Source: Sphingobacterium sp. BN32 (lineage in GTDB: Bacteria > Bacteroidota > Bacteroidia > Sphingobacteriales > Sphingobacteriaceae). From it: a stretch of DNA of 64,000 bases. The notes beneath the pieces were generated by a model, which made no database searches, had not been told where the DNA came from, and saw only the letters and a list, made by a program, of their open reading frames with translations. Shown one piece after another: positions 7,447 to 16,634 of the stretch (position 1 is its first letter; every line of letters starts with the position of its first letter). The position numbers and the translations under genes are program-made. Location of the stretch: positions 4,092,001-4,156,000 of the forward strand of contig NZ_CP129963.1 in the NCBI RefSeq assembly GCF_030503615.1. The letters run 5' to 3'.

Positions 7447-9846
7447 CTATTTCTGTTTTCCCTTGAATAACTTAGAGAATTGCTTCATGATTTTCGCTCG
7501 TAAAGAAACCGAACTCGAATCAATGTATCCATAGCCGTAGCCATAACCATAGCCATAACCGTAACCACGTGCAAAGTCAACATCATTTAAAACGACCGCC
7601 ATGTTTTTCAGTTTACCATCTTCGTAAAGCTCCTTAGGAACATTTAAAAGACGCTTATCTAAATAATTCGCACGCGTTACATAAATTGTTAAATCTGCAT
7701 TTTCAGCAATCAACAATGTGTCAGTAACCAAACTAACCGGTGCCGTATCAACAATCACAAAGTCATAATGCGTACGTCCATAATCAATCACCTCTTTGAA
7801 ATGACCATTCATTAACAATTCCGCAGGGTTCGGCGCAATATAGCCTGAATAGATAATATCAAAATCATAAGGTGCTGGCTTCTTAATAATAATATTTTCA
7901 ACCGGCATATCAGAGTTTATCAAGAATTGGGTGATACCTATATTGGTATGTTGTAAATGAGATAATCCTAAATAGTCTAAAACTTTCGGAGAACGGATAT
8001 CTGCTCCAATTAATAAAACCTTTTTCCCTGACATGGCTAGAATCCTAGACAAGTTCGTTGAAACAAAGGACTTACCCTCTCCTGATGTAGTTGAAGTAAC
8101 GAAAATAACCGCCGAATCCTTTTTAGTTCCTAGCATGAAAGCAATATTCGTCCGAAGGATACGGAACGCCTCTGCGAGAGAAGATCGGTCATTATCTTTA
8201 ACAATTGGATCATCTGAGCTTGGCACTTCTCCAAGAATGGGTGCTGCAAATTTCTCTTCAATGTCTCGACGAGAATGTACTTTGTTGTCGAGAAGAAATT
8301 TCAGATAAAGAATTCCGAAAGGAAGTAAAAACCCTGCGATTAAAGCTCCAAGTAAAACTAAAGATTTCCGAGGTGATACCGGAATGCTAGATCCGTAAGC
8401 TTCATCAATTACTTTGAGAATTGCTGGTGTTGCGGAAGCTTGAATTTCAGTTTCTTCTCTTTTCTGCAATAAAAACAAATATAAAGATTCTACAATCTGT
8501 TGCTGTCTTGAAATATCTTTAAAGCCTCGTTCTTGGTTCGGTAATTGACTTAATTTGCCCTCGAATTTATTCTTCTCAGATTGAAGAGCATTCACATTAG
8601 ACTGTAAAACCTGTCTATAATTAGACAAAGAAGATTGTAAAGAAGAACCTAATTCATTTATATTCTTATTTAAATTTTGAACAACCGGGTTATCTGGAGT
8701 TGCTGATTTCAATAAGTCATCTCGTTCTAAAACTAACTCATTATAACTTTTAACAGTTCCCTGTATTGAAGGATCTTCCAATCCGATATTTGACGGTAAA
8801 AGGTTACCTTGATTATTTCTTACGGCTCCTCCAACCATATCCGCCAAACGCAATTGCGTTTGATATTCGACCAATCTACGTTCATTTTCGGAAGCATTCT
8901 TCATATATAGTTCAGCTTCAGAGCGCATATCAACTAAATTATTTTGATCCTTATAGTCTGCAACTTTAGAGTCAGCCTTCTCAAGGTCATTAGAAATTAA
9001 TTCTAACCTTGAATCAATAAAATCAGATGTGGCCCTAGAAACTCTTGTTTTATCTTCTGTTACATCTTTATTATATTGCTCAATTAAGGAATTCAAGATT
9101 AATTCTGATTTGAAAACATTCTCAGAATTCATGGAAAAATTCACTACAAAAGATTGTTTTTCTTTATTTGGAGTAATTTGTACAATTTTAAGTAAATCAT
9201 CAACTGTAGTATTTACATTAGAAAAACTAATTAAAAGATCCCCTTGAGCTAAATTTTTAGATTGAGAAAGTAACATAATAGGACCTATAGGACTATTAAA
9301 TTTTTGTCCAAAAATCACTTCTTTTGAACCGCCACTCTTTTCATCAACAGTTATTTTATTACCTTTCCATTTTATAGCCAATTCAAATGAAGCACTATCA
9401 AGTCTTGTATCTTTGGGATTTAAGATAACTAAACGAATAGGTGCTTGAGACTCTAAAACTTCTGACGTTTTTACATTTCCTTTAATATAATATTTTATAT
9501 TAAATTTATTTAAGTCTACAACCTTTCTAAAAATCCTCCTAGATTTCATCACATCAATTTGGTCAGAAACATAGGCAGATGTTGTACTTCCAATTCCAGT
9601 TAGAGAGGCCATTTCAGCTAAACCGGCTAATTCACCTGTTGCCTTATTCTCATCTTGTAAGAGAATTTTTGCAGTTATATTGTAAATTTTATCTGCATAA
9701 CGTAAATAAATTAATGCCCCAACAATACAGACTAAAACAGATATAACAAACCATTTCCAATAAAAAGCATATTGCTCAAATAGTTGTTTTAGATTTAGCT
9801 CTTGTTCTTCTTTCTGTTTTATTTGAGGATAAGGATTAGAGTTCAT
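7447..9846 (-). CDS. Wzc-like polysaccharide co-polymerase and autokinase (BY-kinase)
   Basis: 799 aa. Wzz domain between two transmembrane helices (about 33-51 and 505-528), with a long coiled-coil periplasmic part and the GNVNALQSEKNKFEGKL-type region before the second helix. The cytoplasmic bacterial tyrosine kinase domain has Walker A (TSGEGKSF, about 590), Walker A' (VLLIGADIR) and Walker B (FVIVDTAPV). The C-terminal tyrosine cluster is an unusual run of seven Gly-Tyr dipeptides. It controls chain length and export of the capsular polymer together with the adjacent Wza-like lipoprotein; phosphorylation cycles with the PHP phosphatase at 33.6 kb. It is the last gene of the operon. Confidence 0.95.
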   Translation of the reverse strand: MNSNPYPQIKQKEEQELNLKQLFEQYAFYWKWFVISVLVCIVGALIYLRYADKIYNITAKILLQDENKATGELAGLAEMASLTGIGSTTSAYVSDQIDVMKSRRIFRKVVDLNKFNIKYYIKGNVKTSEVLESQAPIRLVILNPKDTRLDSASFELAIKWKGNKITVDEKSGGSKEVIFGQKFNSPIGPIMLLSQSKNLAQGDLLISFSNVNTTVDDLLKIVQITPNKEKQSFVVNFSMNSENVFKSELILNSLIEQYNKDVTEDKTRVSRATSDFIDSRLELISNDLEKADSKVADYKDQNNLVDMRSEAELYMKNASENERRLVEYQTQLRLADMVGGAVRNNQGNLLPSNIGLEDPSIQGTVKSYNELVLERDDLLKSATPDNPVVQNLNKNINELGSSLQSSLSNYRQVLQSNVNALQSEKNKFEGKLSQLPNQERGFKDISRQQQIVESLYLFLLQKREETEIQASATPAILKVIDEAYGSSIPVSPRKSLVLLGALIAGFLLPFGILYLKFLLDNKVHSRRDIEEKFAAPILGEVPSSDDPIVKDNDRSSLAEAFRILRTNIAFMLGTKKDSAVIFVTSTTSGEGKSFVSTNLSRILAMSGKKVLLIGADIRSPKVLDYLGLSHLQHTNIGITQFLINSDMPVENIIIKKPAPYDFDIIYSGYIAPNPAELLMNGHFKEVIDYGRTHYDFVIVDTAPVSLVTDTLLIAENADLTIYVTRANYLDKRLLNVPKELYEDGKLKNMAVVLNDVDFARGYGYGYGYGYGYGYIDSSSVSLRAKIMKQFSKLFKGKQK
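7527..7566 (-). repeat. Hexanucleotide repeat encoding the Gly-Tyr tail of Wzc
   Basis: Minus strand reads near-identical GGNTAT/GGCTAC hexamers in tandem (about 6.5 units), giving (GY)7 in the kinase C-terminus. Third-position variation between units (GGT/GGC, TAT/TAC) shows the array is not freshly expanded. Unit number could still change by slippage without loss of frame. Confidence 0.85.
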
Positions 9847-9855
9847 AAAGAAAAA

Positions 9856-10635
9856 TTATTTTACAATTACTGCAATGATAGTAATAATTAAACCTGCAAT
9901 TGAAACAAATATGGATGTATTCTGTGTATATTTTGAAGATTGAATTCTCGCATTATTTGGCTCGACATAAACTACATCATTCTGCATTAAATAATAGGCA
10001 GGTGAATTTAATGATTCACGTTTAGTTAAATCGATTCGAATCTCATCCTTTTTACCATTTATCTCACGTATCACTAATATATTATTTCGAACTCCATTAA
10101 TAGTTAGATCACCAGCCAAACCTAAAGCTTCTAAAATAGTGATCCTATCATTAGTTACAGGAAAAGACCCTGGATTATTAACCTCTCCAAGAACCGTTAC
10201 TTTAAAATTTCGAATTTCCAAACTTATACGAGGTTGATTAATATAAACCTGCACTTTTTTTCGCAGATAATCTATTGCTTCCGTCCTAGTCAAACCCTCG
10301 AGCTTAACTTCGCCGATCATAGGAAAATCTATATTCCCATCAATATCAATAGTATAAGTGGGAACAAAAATACTAGAAGTTTGAATATTTCCAGTGGATC
10401 CTTGATAAGGGGAAATTGGGTTAAATGGGGCTGTTGCACGAACATCGTCTGCATTAACAGAAATAGCTAAAATGTCTCCTGTTTGTAATTTAGGCACACT
10501 TAATTCAAAGGTGTTTTTAAGTAATGTAGAATCCGACTGGAAATAAACCAATTCTTTTCTGTTACCACAAGAATATATACTTAGAATAACCAAGCTTAAA
10601 AATACATATCCAATAATAGAACTTAATCTTAACAT
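9856..10635 (-). CDS. Wza-like polysaccharide export outer-membrane lipoprotein
   Basis: 259 aa. Signal peptide with lipobox ILSIYSC. The Poly_export domain begins near LQTGDILAISVNADD. It is followed by SLBB-type repeats (YTIDIDGNIDFPMIGEVKLEGLT; VTVLGEVNNPGSFPV) and a C-terminal hydrophobic helix (ISIAGLIITIIAVIV type) that could cross the outer membrane. It lies 9 bp upstream of wzc, the classical Wza-Wzc pair that forms the trans-envelope export channel. The N-terminal start is set by the lipobox spacing. Confidence 0.93.
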   Translation of the reverse strand: MLRLSSIIGYVFLSLVILSIYSCGNRKELVYFQSDSTLLKNTFELSVPKLQTGDILAISVNADDVRATAPFNPISPYQGSTGNIQTSSIFVPTYTIDIDGNIDFPMIGEVKLEGLTRTEAIDYLRKKVQVYINQPRISLEIRNFKVTVLGEVNNPGSFPVTNDRITILEALGLAGDLTINGVRNNILVIREINGKKDEIRIDLTKRESLNSPAYYLMQNDVVYVEPNNARIQSSKYTQNTSIFVSIAGLIITIIAVIVK

Positions 10636-10735
10636 AGTTTCTTTATTTATCGATTGGTATTAGCAAAATCCTAACCAAAATTGCGTAAAAATACAGTTAA
10701 ATATAAAATAAATAGCATTTTAATATTCTATTATT

Positions 10736-11185
10736 TTAGTCCAATCGGTTTACAAAATAGTCAAGTTGCCAAGTGTGATCGTCCAATTTGGCATTATCAA
10801 TTCCATAATCAGCAAAAACCAATAATTCAGAACCCTCTTCTAATGCTTGAAAGGCAGTCGCATATCCTACTGGAACAGCCAAAACAGAAAGGCCATTTTC
10901 TTTTAAAACTACTCTTTCTACAGGTAAATCTTTATTTGCTTCTTCCCAATTATCAATCAACACTAAATCGACTTGAAATTTGCCAGATAGCACATAGAAC
11001 CATCTCTTTTCAATCTGATGTCCACGCCAACCTCTTACCAAATCGGTATTATTATTTTTGATGATATAAAAACGCTTTACCTCTGACATGTCAAAATCAT
11101 TAACGAATCGAATTTGACCTCTGACATCCTTTGCTATACCACCAGCAATCTGCTTAACTTTATTAATTCCCATTCTTCTTATCAC
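10736..11185 (-). CDS. WxcM/FdtA-like cupin (sugar ketoisomerase or epimerase type)
   Basis: 149 aa single cupin domain. RGWRGHQIEKRWFYVLSG carries the family His/Arg active-site region, and the C-terminal half has VPVGYATAFQALEEGSELLVFADY. Family members include dTDP-4-keto-6-deoxyglucose 3,4-ketoisomerases (FdtA, QdtA) and 3,5-epimerase-like proteins. No FdtB-type aminotransferase is present in the locus, so a 3-amino sugar is not supported, and a C-epimerase-like role or dependence on genes elsewhere is possible. A second ATG at 11173 is an alternative start. It is followed about 100 bp later by the Wza-like gene. Confidence 0.75.
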   Translation of the reverse strand: MIRRMGINKVKQIAGGIAKDVRGQIRFVNDFDMSEVKRFYIIKNNNTDLVRGWRGHQIEKRWFYVLSGKFQVDLVLIDNWEEANKDLPVERVVLKENGLSVLAVPVGYATAFQALEEGSELLVFADYGIDNAKLDDHTWQLDYFVNRLD

Positions 11186-11196
11186 TTAGATGATTT

Positions 11197-12159
11197 TTAA
11201 ACCAAATATTTCCTTTTTACTTTTGTCTTTATAAAAAGATAAATGAAAGATAATATGCTTAATAATGCCACAGCAAACATAATTTGTGTATTATCCGGCA
11301 AATCTTTAACCTGAAGAACTAGCAATCCAATAACGAACTGAATAATGCCATAACTCGCAGAAACCCACAACTTATTTACCTTAGCCTCATTGGCCAAGTA
11401 TTGGTAAAGGTGTGATCGATGCGCCTTAAATATATTCTCCTTGTTCGCCAATCTGCGAATAATGGTCCAAACCGCATCAATACCATAAACTGTTAAAAAC
11501 AAGATATAGATTAAATTCCCAGTCGATAAAATCAGTAGACCCAAAGCAAATAATAAAATAAATGCGATAGCGACAGAGCCTACATCCCCTGCAAAACACT
11601 TCGCCTTATTCCTAAAATTAAAATAGGTAAATACCAATACCCCAAGCATGGTATATATTAGAAAATCCTGATCAATAAAACCAATTTCCATATTGGCGAG
11701 CAACAACAAACCACCGACTGCTAAACTGTAAGCAGCAGTAATACCATTAATGCCATCCATAAAATTATAGGCATTGATTACACCAACAACCACGATAAAT
11801 CCAATTAATAGGAAATACCAAGGCATTTCAAAGAGATCCAATTGATAGGCCATTAAAAGAACTGATGTAAAATGTACTAACAGCCGGATTTTATTTGATA
11901 GGGTGAAGACATCATCCAAGAAAGATATAATAGTCATCATCGTCAATCCTAGAAAAAACCCAGGATATTCAAAACCAGAAGTGATAAAATAAGCTAATGC
12001 TGCGAAATAAAAAATCACGCCTCCACCTCTTAATGTTACTGTACTATGGGACGATCGTTCATTAGGTTTATCAATAATGTTAAATCGATCAGCTAATTTA
12101 AAATAAAGCAGCTCAATAATTAATAAGGTTATAAAAACAATAAAGTAAACCATTTTCAA
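11197..12159 (-). CDS. WecA/MraY-family glycosyl-1-phosphate transferase (initiating enzyme)
   Basis: 320 aa with about ten hydrophobic helices. Conserved MraY/WecA/WbpL motifs are visible: FLDDVFTLSNKIRLLVHF (Asp-rich, metal/nucleotide site), NAYNFMDGINGI and CFAGDVGSVAIAF, plus the cytoplasmic His-rich loop FKAHRSHLYQYL. It should transfer a HexNAc-1-phosphate, or a 6-deoxy derivative, onto undecaprenyl phosphate and so start the repeat unit. As in WbpL-type loci it sits directly next to an SDR epimerase gene. Substrate identity is inferred only. Confidence 0.93.
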   Translation of the reverse strand: MKMVYFIVFITLLIIELLYFKLADRFNIIDKPNERSSHSTVTLRGGGVIFYFAALAYFITSGFEYPGFFLGLTMMTIISFLDDVFTLSNKIRLLVHFTSVLLMAYQLDLFEMPWYFLLIGFIVVVGVINAYNFMDGINGITAAYSLAVGGLLLLANMEIGFIDQDFLIYTMLGVLVFTYFNFRNKAKCFAGDVGSVAIAFILLFALGLLILSTGNLIYILFLTVYGIDAVWTIIRRLANKENIFKAHRSHLYQYLANEAKVNKLWVSASYGIIQFVIGLLVLQVKDLPDNTQIMFAVALLSILSFIYLFIKTKVKRKYLV

Positions 12160-12183
12160 ATCTATTATATTTTTAAACTCTTG

Positions 12184-13116
12184 TTATTTGTAGGACTCTG
12201 AAAATGTTAATATAGTTTTCTCAATTCCTTCTTTAGCGGTTAAGGGCAACTTAGTAATTCTTAAATCTTTTTTAAGTTTATCATTAATTAGAATCAGGTT
12301 ACCTGTCATTTTCTTTAATCTTTTACTATTTAAAGGAATAGGTATAATATCTCCAATCTTTGCAATTGTATTTACAAATATCTTTGGCACCTTTAGATTA
12401 AAAGGTTTCTTATTTAAAGTTTTTGAAATTACTTCAATTATTTCTTTGGTCGACAGTGCTTCATCATCTGAAATATGGTAAAGATTTAATTTTAATTCTG
12501 TATGATTTTTTATTATTTGTTCAATAAAAAAATTGAAATTTTGGATAGAGATAAATGAACGTTGGTTTTCGTAGGCAGTTAAAGGATAAGGGATTCCTTT
12601 AGCAATAAATTTATAAAGAAGCCCCAGGTTTCCTTTATCTCCCTTTCCATGAACCATAGGCGGCCTCAGAATAACCAATTGTTTTCCATAAGGAAGTTGT
12701 TGTTCTAAAAGCCACTTCTCTGCAGCAAACTTCGATTTACCATAAAAAGAAATTGGATGACAGGTTGATCCTTCAACTAATTTGTCTTTTGTACCATATT
12801 CTTCAACAGCTGCAATGGAACTAATATGAATAAATAGTTTGGCTTTGGAATTAAGAAATTCTGTAAAAAGCAATTTAGTATATTCAAAATTAACTAAATA
12901 GTAATCCTCCTCGGTCGCCTCACCCGCATGATCATGCGCCTTACCAATTAAATTAATAATTACGGACCAATTCTCATTCATTTTTTTTGGCCAATCCAAA
13001 TGCCTAAGGGATAAGGTATCTACTTGGTATTTCATTTGACCTAAAAATTCAATCAAATTTTTCCCAATAAACCCGGATCCTCCTGCAATTAGAACCTTAT
13101 TATCTAAACTTTCCAT
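12184..13116 (-). CDS. NAD-dependent epimerase/dehydratase (SDR), WbpV-like
   Basis: 310 aa extended SDR. The NAD-binding site is IAGGSGFIGKNLIEFL at the N-terminus. The catalytic Ser is in HISSIAAVEEYG and the YxxxK motif in YGKSKFAAEKW, followed by ILRPPMVHGKGDKGNL. The position next to a WecA/WbpL-like transferase matches enzymes that make UDP-D-QuiNAc or UDP-FucNAc from the 4-keto product of a FlaA1/WbpM-type dehydratase, such as the one at 5.2 kb. That pairing is an inference. Confidence 0.85.
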   Translation of the reverse strand: MESLDNKVLIAGGSGFIGKNLIEFLGQMKYQVDTLSLRHLDWPKKMNENWSVIINLIGKAHDHAGEATEEDYYLVNFEYTKLLFTEFLNSKAKLFIHISSIAAVEEYGTKDKLVEGSTCHPISFYGKSKFAAEKWLLEQQLPYGKQLVILRPPMVHGKGDKGNLGLLYKFIAKGIPYPLTAYENQRSFISIQNFNFFIEQIIKNHTELKLNLYHISDDEALSTKEIIEVISKTLNKKPFNLKVPKIFVNTIAKIGDIIPIPLNSKRLKKMTGNLILINDKLKKDLRITKLPLTAKEGIEKTILTFSESYK

Positions 13117-13142
13117 TGATTGGTAATAATTTTATATTGAAA

Positions 13143-14186
13143 TTAAACTTCGCTTATAACCTGATTCCAAATTGCTTTTGATTCCAAACCAAAAATCTCT
13201 TCGATCCAACCTGTTAATGACATCGCATGGTAAACCTCTTTAGAAATTTCCTCATACCGCAAGCTAAAAAACTCCTTTGAATATTTAATATCTCTTCTTT
13301 CTAACACCCAAATATTATTGGGGTGATAAAAAGGATATTGTTTTATATTGGGATTTGTGGTAATCAATTTTCTTCTAGAACCTAAAACTTCCATGGTACG
13401 CATGGTTAATCCATTTTGTCCTGGATGATTAATATCTAGAATAGCTTTTGACTTTTCGTACAAGTTGATAATATCCTGATGTGATAAACTATTAAATGAA
13501 ATCTTTGATTCATCAAAAGCCTTAAATTCCTTTTTTGTCAGTCGATTAAACCTAAAAAGTAATTTGCTAGGAGAAAAATAAAATGTAAACATTTTTAATC
13601 CATTTTTTTCGCACCAAGCTTTGGTCATTTCACTAATACGATATCTATCAGAATGAGCTGTACCCACGAATGCAACATCATATTCCATATTGGCATCCTC
13701 AGGAAAGCTCACTTTTGAATAATCATTAGCAAAAAACAAGGGCCTAAATAATAAATTATAGGTCTTTGCATCTGCACTGTCGAATGTGAATTTCCGATCA
13801 AAAAATGGAAGAATTTTTAAACCATTTGGATTGTTCTTAAAAGAATCGTAGGTGTAATAAAACAATTTAATTGAAGGATTTTTCTCTTTAAGAAAATCGA
13901 TAAAAAATACGGGAACTGCTTCCCCTTTTATCAACAAGAAATAATCAAACTTCTTGTCTTTAAATCGTTCCATTAAACTCTTATAATAATTATTGATTTT
14001 TGTCTGCATGAGCTCTTTTTTAAATCGAATAATTGCCTTACTCATAAAAGAGTTTGAAGGTCTTTCATCCAATAAAACGACATGTGCTCCCAATCGTTCT
14101 AATTCCTCTTTAATTAGAACTTCATAATTAAAAAACTTAACAGAAATCAATAAGATATCCTTGTTCAGCAATCCCGAGCCTTCCAT
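13143..14186 (-). CDS. CgeB-like glycosyltransferase
   Basis: 347 aa. It resembles the CgeB/DUF3880-plus-Glyco_trans_1_2 type: YFLLIKGEAVPVFFIDFL and FYYTYDSFKNNP in the N-terminal half, YDVAFVGTAHSDRYRI in the middle, and a C-terminal donor-binding region with INLYEKSKAILDINHPGQNGLTMRT and GSRRKLIT. It is expected to be a cytoplasmic GT-B enzyme adding one sugar to the lipid-linked repeat unit. It overlaps the upstream epimerase stop by one base, so translation is coupled. Confidence 0.8.
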   Translation of the reverse strand: MEGSGLLNKDILLISVKFFNYEVLIKEELERLGAHVVLLDERPSNSFMSKAIIRFKKELMQTKINNYYKSLMERFKDKKFDYFLLIKGEAVPVFFIDFLKEKNPSIKLFYYTYDSFKNNPNGLKILPFFDRKFTFDSADAKTYNLLFRPLFFANDYSKVSFPEDANMEYDVAFVGTAHSDRYRISEMTKAWCEKNGLKMFTFYFSPSKLLFRFNRLTKKEFKAFDESKISFNSLSHQDIINLYEKSKAILDINHPGQNGLTMRTMEVLGSRRKLITTNPNIKQYPFYHPNNIWVLERRDIKYSKEFFSLRYEEISKEVYHAMSLTGWIEEIFGLESKAIWNQVISEV

Positions 14187-15319
14187 TATTTGTACAATCC
14201 CTTCGCTTTCATTTCGTCAATTGACTTCTGATATTGATCTTCTTGAACCTCCTGTGTATTTACCCAATCCGTAAAGTGTTTCAATCCTTCCTCAAAACTT
14301 ACGCTTGGAACAAAGCCAAGTAAATTATTAATTTTACTTAAATCAGCATAATTATGGCGAATATCACCTAATCTGTAATTTCCAGAAACAGTAATAGGAA
14401 CCTCAATTCCATAATTTTTAATTAATCCGTTAGCCACGGTTAATACATCTGTTGCTTCTCCCGTTCCAACATTGAAAACTTGGTTATTTGCCTCCTCCTT
14501 TTCAATTCCTAAAATGGTAGCAGCAACAACATCATCAATAAATACAAAATCTCTTGATTCTTTACCATCCTCAAAAATATTAATGCCATTTCCATTTTTT
14601 ATTTGAGTGGAAAAGATCGATAATATTCCTGTATACGGATTTTTCAATGATTGACCTGGCCCGTATACATTCTGATACCTAAAAGCTACCGCACTTATTC
14701 CTAATGTCGGGCAAACGGTCATAATCATTTGCTCCTGGTTCTGTTTAGTAATTCCATAGACGGAAGATGGATGAATTTTAGAATCTTCATCTGTCCCAAC
14801 CAATTGAAGGGCAGTGGATCCTGGGTATTGAACCTCAAATTCACCTTTATCCATATACTCTGCTGATCGATGGGAAGGATAAACTGCACCTAGTTCTTTA
14901 CTAATATATTTACCTTCTCCATAAATAGAACGTGAAGAGGCAACGACTACTTTTTTAACCTGATGTTGTGTATTAACCAATAGGTCTAATAATAAGGCAG
15001 TACCGTTAATATTAACATCAACATACTTTTGCACCTCGTACATGGATTGTCCTGTACCCGTCTCTGCTGCTAAATGCACAACTACGTCTTGACCAATTAG
15101 CGCTTCTTTCCAACGCTCAACCTCCGTAACCGAACCTTCTATAAATTTCACCTTATCTTTAATACTAAGAAACAAAGGAGAAGTTTCTTTGGCGTTCTCA
15201 CCGTGAATTTGTGGAGATAAATTATCAAAAACGGTAACAGTATGCCCTTTAGAAATTAATTGTAGAGCTAAATTAGACCCTATAAAACCAGCTCCTCCAG
15301 TTATTAAAATGTTTTTCAT
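14186..15319 (-). CDS. NAD-dependent sugar epimerase, dTDP-L-rhamnose 4-epimerase-like
   Basis: 377 aa from ATG 15319, chosen because MKNILITGGAGFIGSN is the canonical SDR N-terminus; an ATG 13 codons upstream would overlap the previous gene. Motifs: GGAGFIGS, STGTGQSM-type region AAETGTGQS, YGITKQNQE (YxxxK), FRYQNVYGPGQSL and ESRDFVFIDDVV. The last two are characteristic of rhamnose/galactose 4-epimerase-like enzymes that act on nucleotide sugars, which would allow dTDP-6-deoxy-talose from the dTDP-rhamnose made by this locus. The exact substrate needs biochemical proof. Confidence 0.82.
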   Translation of the reverse strand: MKNILITGGAGFIGSNLALQLISKGHTVTVFDNLSPQIHGENAKETSPLFLSIKDKVKFIEGSVTEVERWKEALIGQDVVVHLAAETGTGQSMYEVQKYVDVNINGTALLLDLLVNTQHQVKKVVVASSRSIYGEGKYISKELGAVYPSHRSAEYMDKGEFEVQYPGSTALQLVGTDEDSKIHPSSVYGITKQNQEQMIMTVCPTLGISAVAFRYQNVYGPGQSLKNPYTGILSIFSTQIKNGNGINIFEDGKESRDFVFIDDVVAATILGIEKEEANNQVFNVGTGEATDVLTVANGLIKNYGIEVPITVSGNYRLGDIRHNYADLSKINNLLGFVPSVSFEEGLKHFTDWVNTQEVQEDQYQKSIDEMKAKGLYK

Positions 15320-15329
15320 ATTTCTATTT

Positions 15330-15923
15330 TTATATTTTTTCCCATTTTTGGGTTTCAAAATTAAACTTCTTTATTGGTTTTGCTGGAGAACCCACAGCAA
15401 TTACATTTTCAGGTATGTTTCGTGAAACAACTGAGTTTGCTCCTATTATTGAACCTCTTCCAATCGAGACTCCAGGTAATACTGAAACAAATTCACCAAT
15501 CCACACATTATCGCCTATTTCAACAGGCTTGGAAAACAATGGTCGATCCTTGGGAATTGATAAAGGAGAAGAATCATTTTCATCCCCAGAATAACTACCG
15601 TGTGAACAATCAGAAATATAAACCTTACTAGCTAGGAGCACATTCTTTCCGATTTTCACGCTTTCCATTGCTGTAATATGCACATAATCATTCATTTGAA
15701 AATTCTCCCCAAAAAACAAAGTCATATTATTGTTTTCCGGATATGCCTCAATGCGACATCCTATCCCTGTCGTAAAACCTTTCGTTACAGAAATAAACTT
15801 TTTCCCTCTAACATCAATTGGGAACCGAATAATACGAGCTTCTTTAAAAAGAAGTAGTGTTCGAACCTTATCAATAATTAAACTGAAAACTTTATTAATT
15901 GAGTACCTTCTAAATAAACTCAT
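15330..15923 (-). CDS. Left-handed beta-helix acyltransferase (hexapeptide repeat, O-acetyltransferase type)
   Basis: 197 aa. Hexapeptide repeats run through the protein: IGKNVLLASKVYISDCSHG, EIGDNVWIGEFVSVLPGVSIGRGSIIGANSVVSRNIPENVIAVGSPAK, the last being the typical CoA-pocket end. SDCSHG supplies the likely catalytic His. It probably O-acetylates a sugar of the polymer. Its ends overlap the neighbouring GT2 gene by 4 bp, so it is translationally coupled. Confidence 0.88.
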   Translation of the reverse strand: MSLFRRYSINKVFSLIIDKVRTLLLFKEARIIRFPIDVRGKKFISVTKGFTTGIGCRIEAYPENNNMTLFFGENFQMNDYVHITAMESVKIGKNVLLASKVYISDCSHGSYSGDENDSSPLSIPKDRPLFSKPVEIGDNVWIGEFVSVLPGVSIGRGSIIGANSVVSRNIPENVIAVGSPAKPIKKFNFETQKWEKI

Positions 15924-16630
15924 ATCCTTTTTACTAATTGATTTAAGGAATAAATCCTTACCAAAATTTTATGAATAAAAGAATTATTGCTTTTTTCTCC
16001 ACCTGTCGAGGCATTCTTTCCGTGTCTACGATATTTAATCAAAGGTTTATCGATTAACTTAACCTTATAATACTTTTCTCCAACTAGAGCTATCCAATAA
16101 TCATGCGCACAAAGCTTTTTGTTTTCAGGAAAAGGCAAAAGTTTAGTTAGAATAGTTCGATTAAATGCCATGCAAGCTCCAATATATCGTGTTTTTATCC
16201 AATTATTAAAAAACCCTCTTTTTGTACCATTATTTGCGAAATGAGATCCCAAGGTAGGAGCCAAACTACTATCTGAAATTAATGCATCTGAAATTACCAA
16301 ATCATAATTTTCAAGTTCAGAAAGCATGGTCTCAATTTTATCATCCATCCATACATCATCTTGATCAGAAAGGAAAATATATTCACCCGAAGCATTATTA
16401 ATCGCATTTTCAAAATTGTTAGAATAACCTCGCTCACCTAAATTATAAATGATCTTAATTCTCGCATCATTATAACGCTCTACTAATTTTATAGTATTAT
16501 CAGTTGAATTATCATCTGAAACAATTAATTCATCTGATTCCTTTAATTGAGATATAATTGAATCAATCTGTTCTTGAATAAACTCCTCTCCATTATATGT
16601 TGCTAAACATACTGACACCTTCTTTCTCAT
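15920..16630 (-). CDS. Family 2 glycosyltransferase
   Basis: 236 aa GT-A fold. N-terminus VSVCLATYNGEEFIQEQIDSI, then VSDDNSTDNT, NNASGEYIFLSDQDDVW (metal-binding DxD-like, with the DQDDVW motif of rhamnosyltransferase-type GT2s) and a C-terminal HDYWIAL region. It is shorter than many GT2 enzymes, with no membrane anchor. It should transfer one sugar, possibly rhamnose given rfbABCD in the operon, to the repeat unit. Confidence 0.87.
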   Translation of the reverse strand: MRKKVSVCLATYNGEEFIQEQIDSIISQLKESDELIVSDDNSTDNTIKLVERYNDARIKIIYNLGERGYSNNFENAINNASGEYIFLSDQDDVWMDDKIETMLSELENYDLVISDALISDSSLAPTLGSHFANNGTKRGFFNNWIKTRYIGACMAFNRTILTKLLPFPENKKLCAHDYWIALVGEKYYKVKLIDKPLIKYRRHGKNASTGGEKSNNSFIHKILVRIYSLNQLVKRI

Positions 16631-16634
16631 TAAA

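Noticed and set aside
7527..7566. Possible CRISPR-like or satellite array
   Set aside because: Units are 6 bp without spacers and fully explained as the coding Gly-Tyr tail of the kinase.
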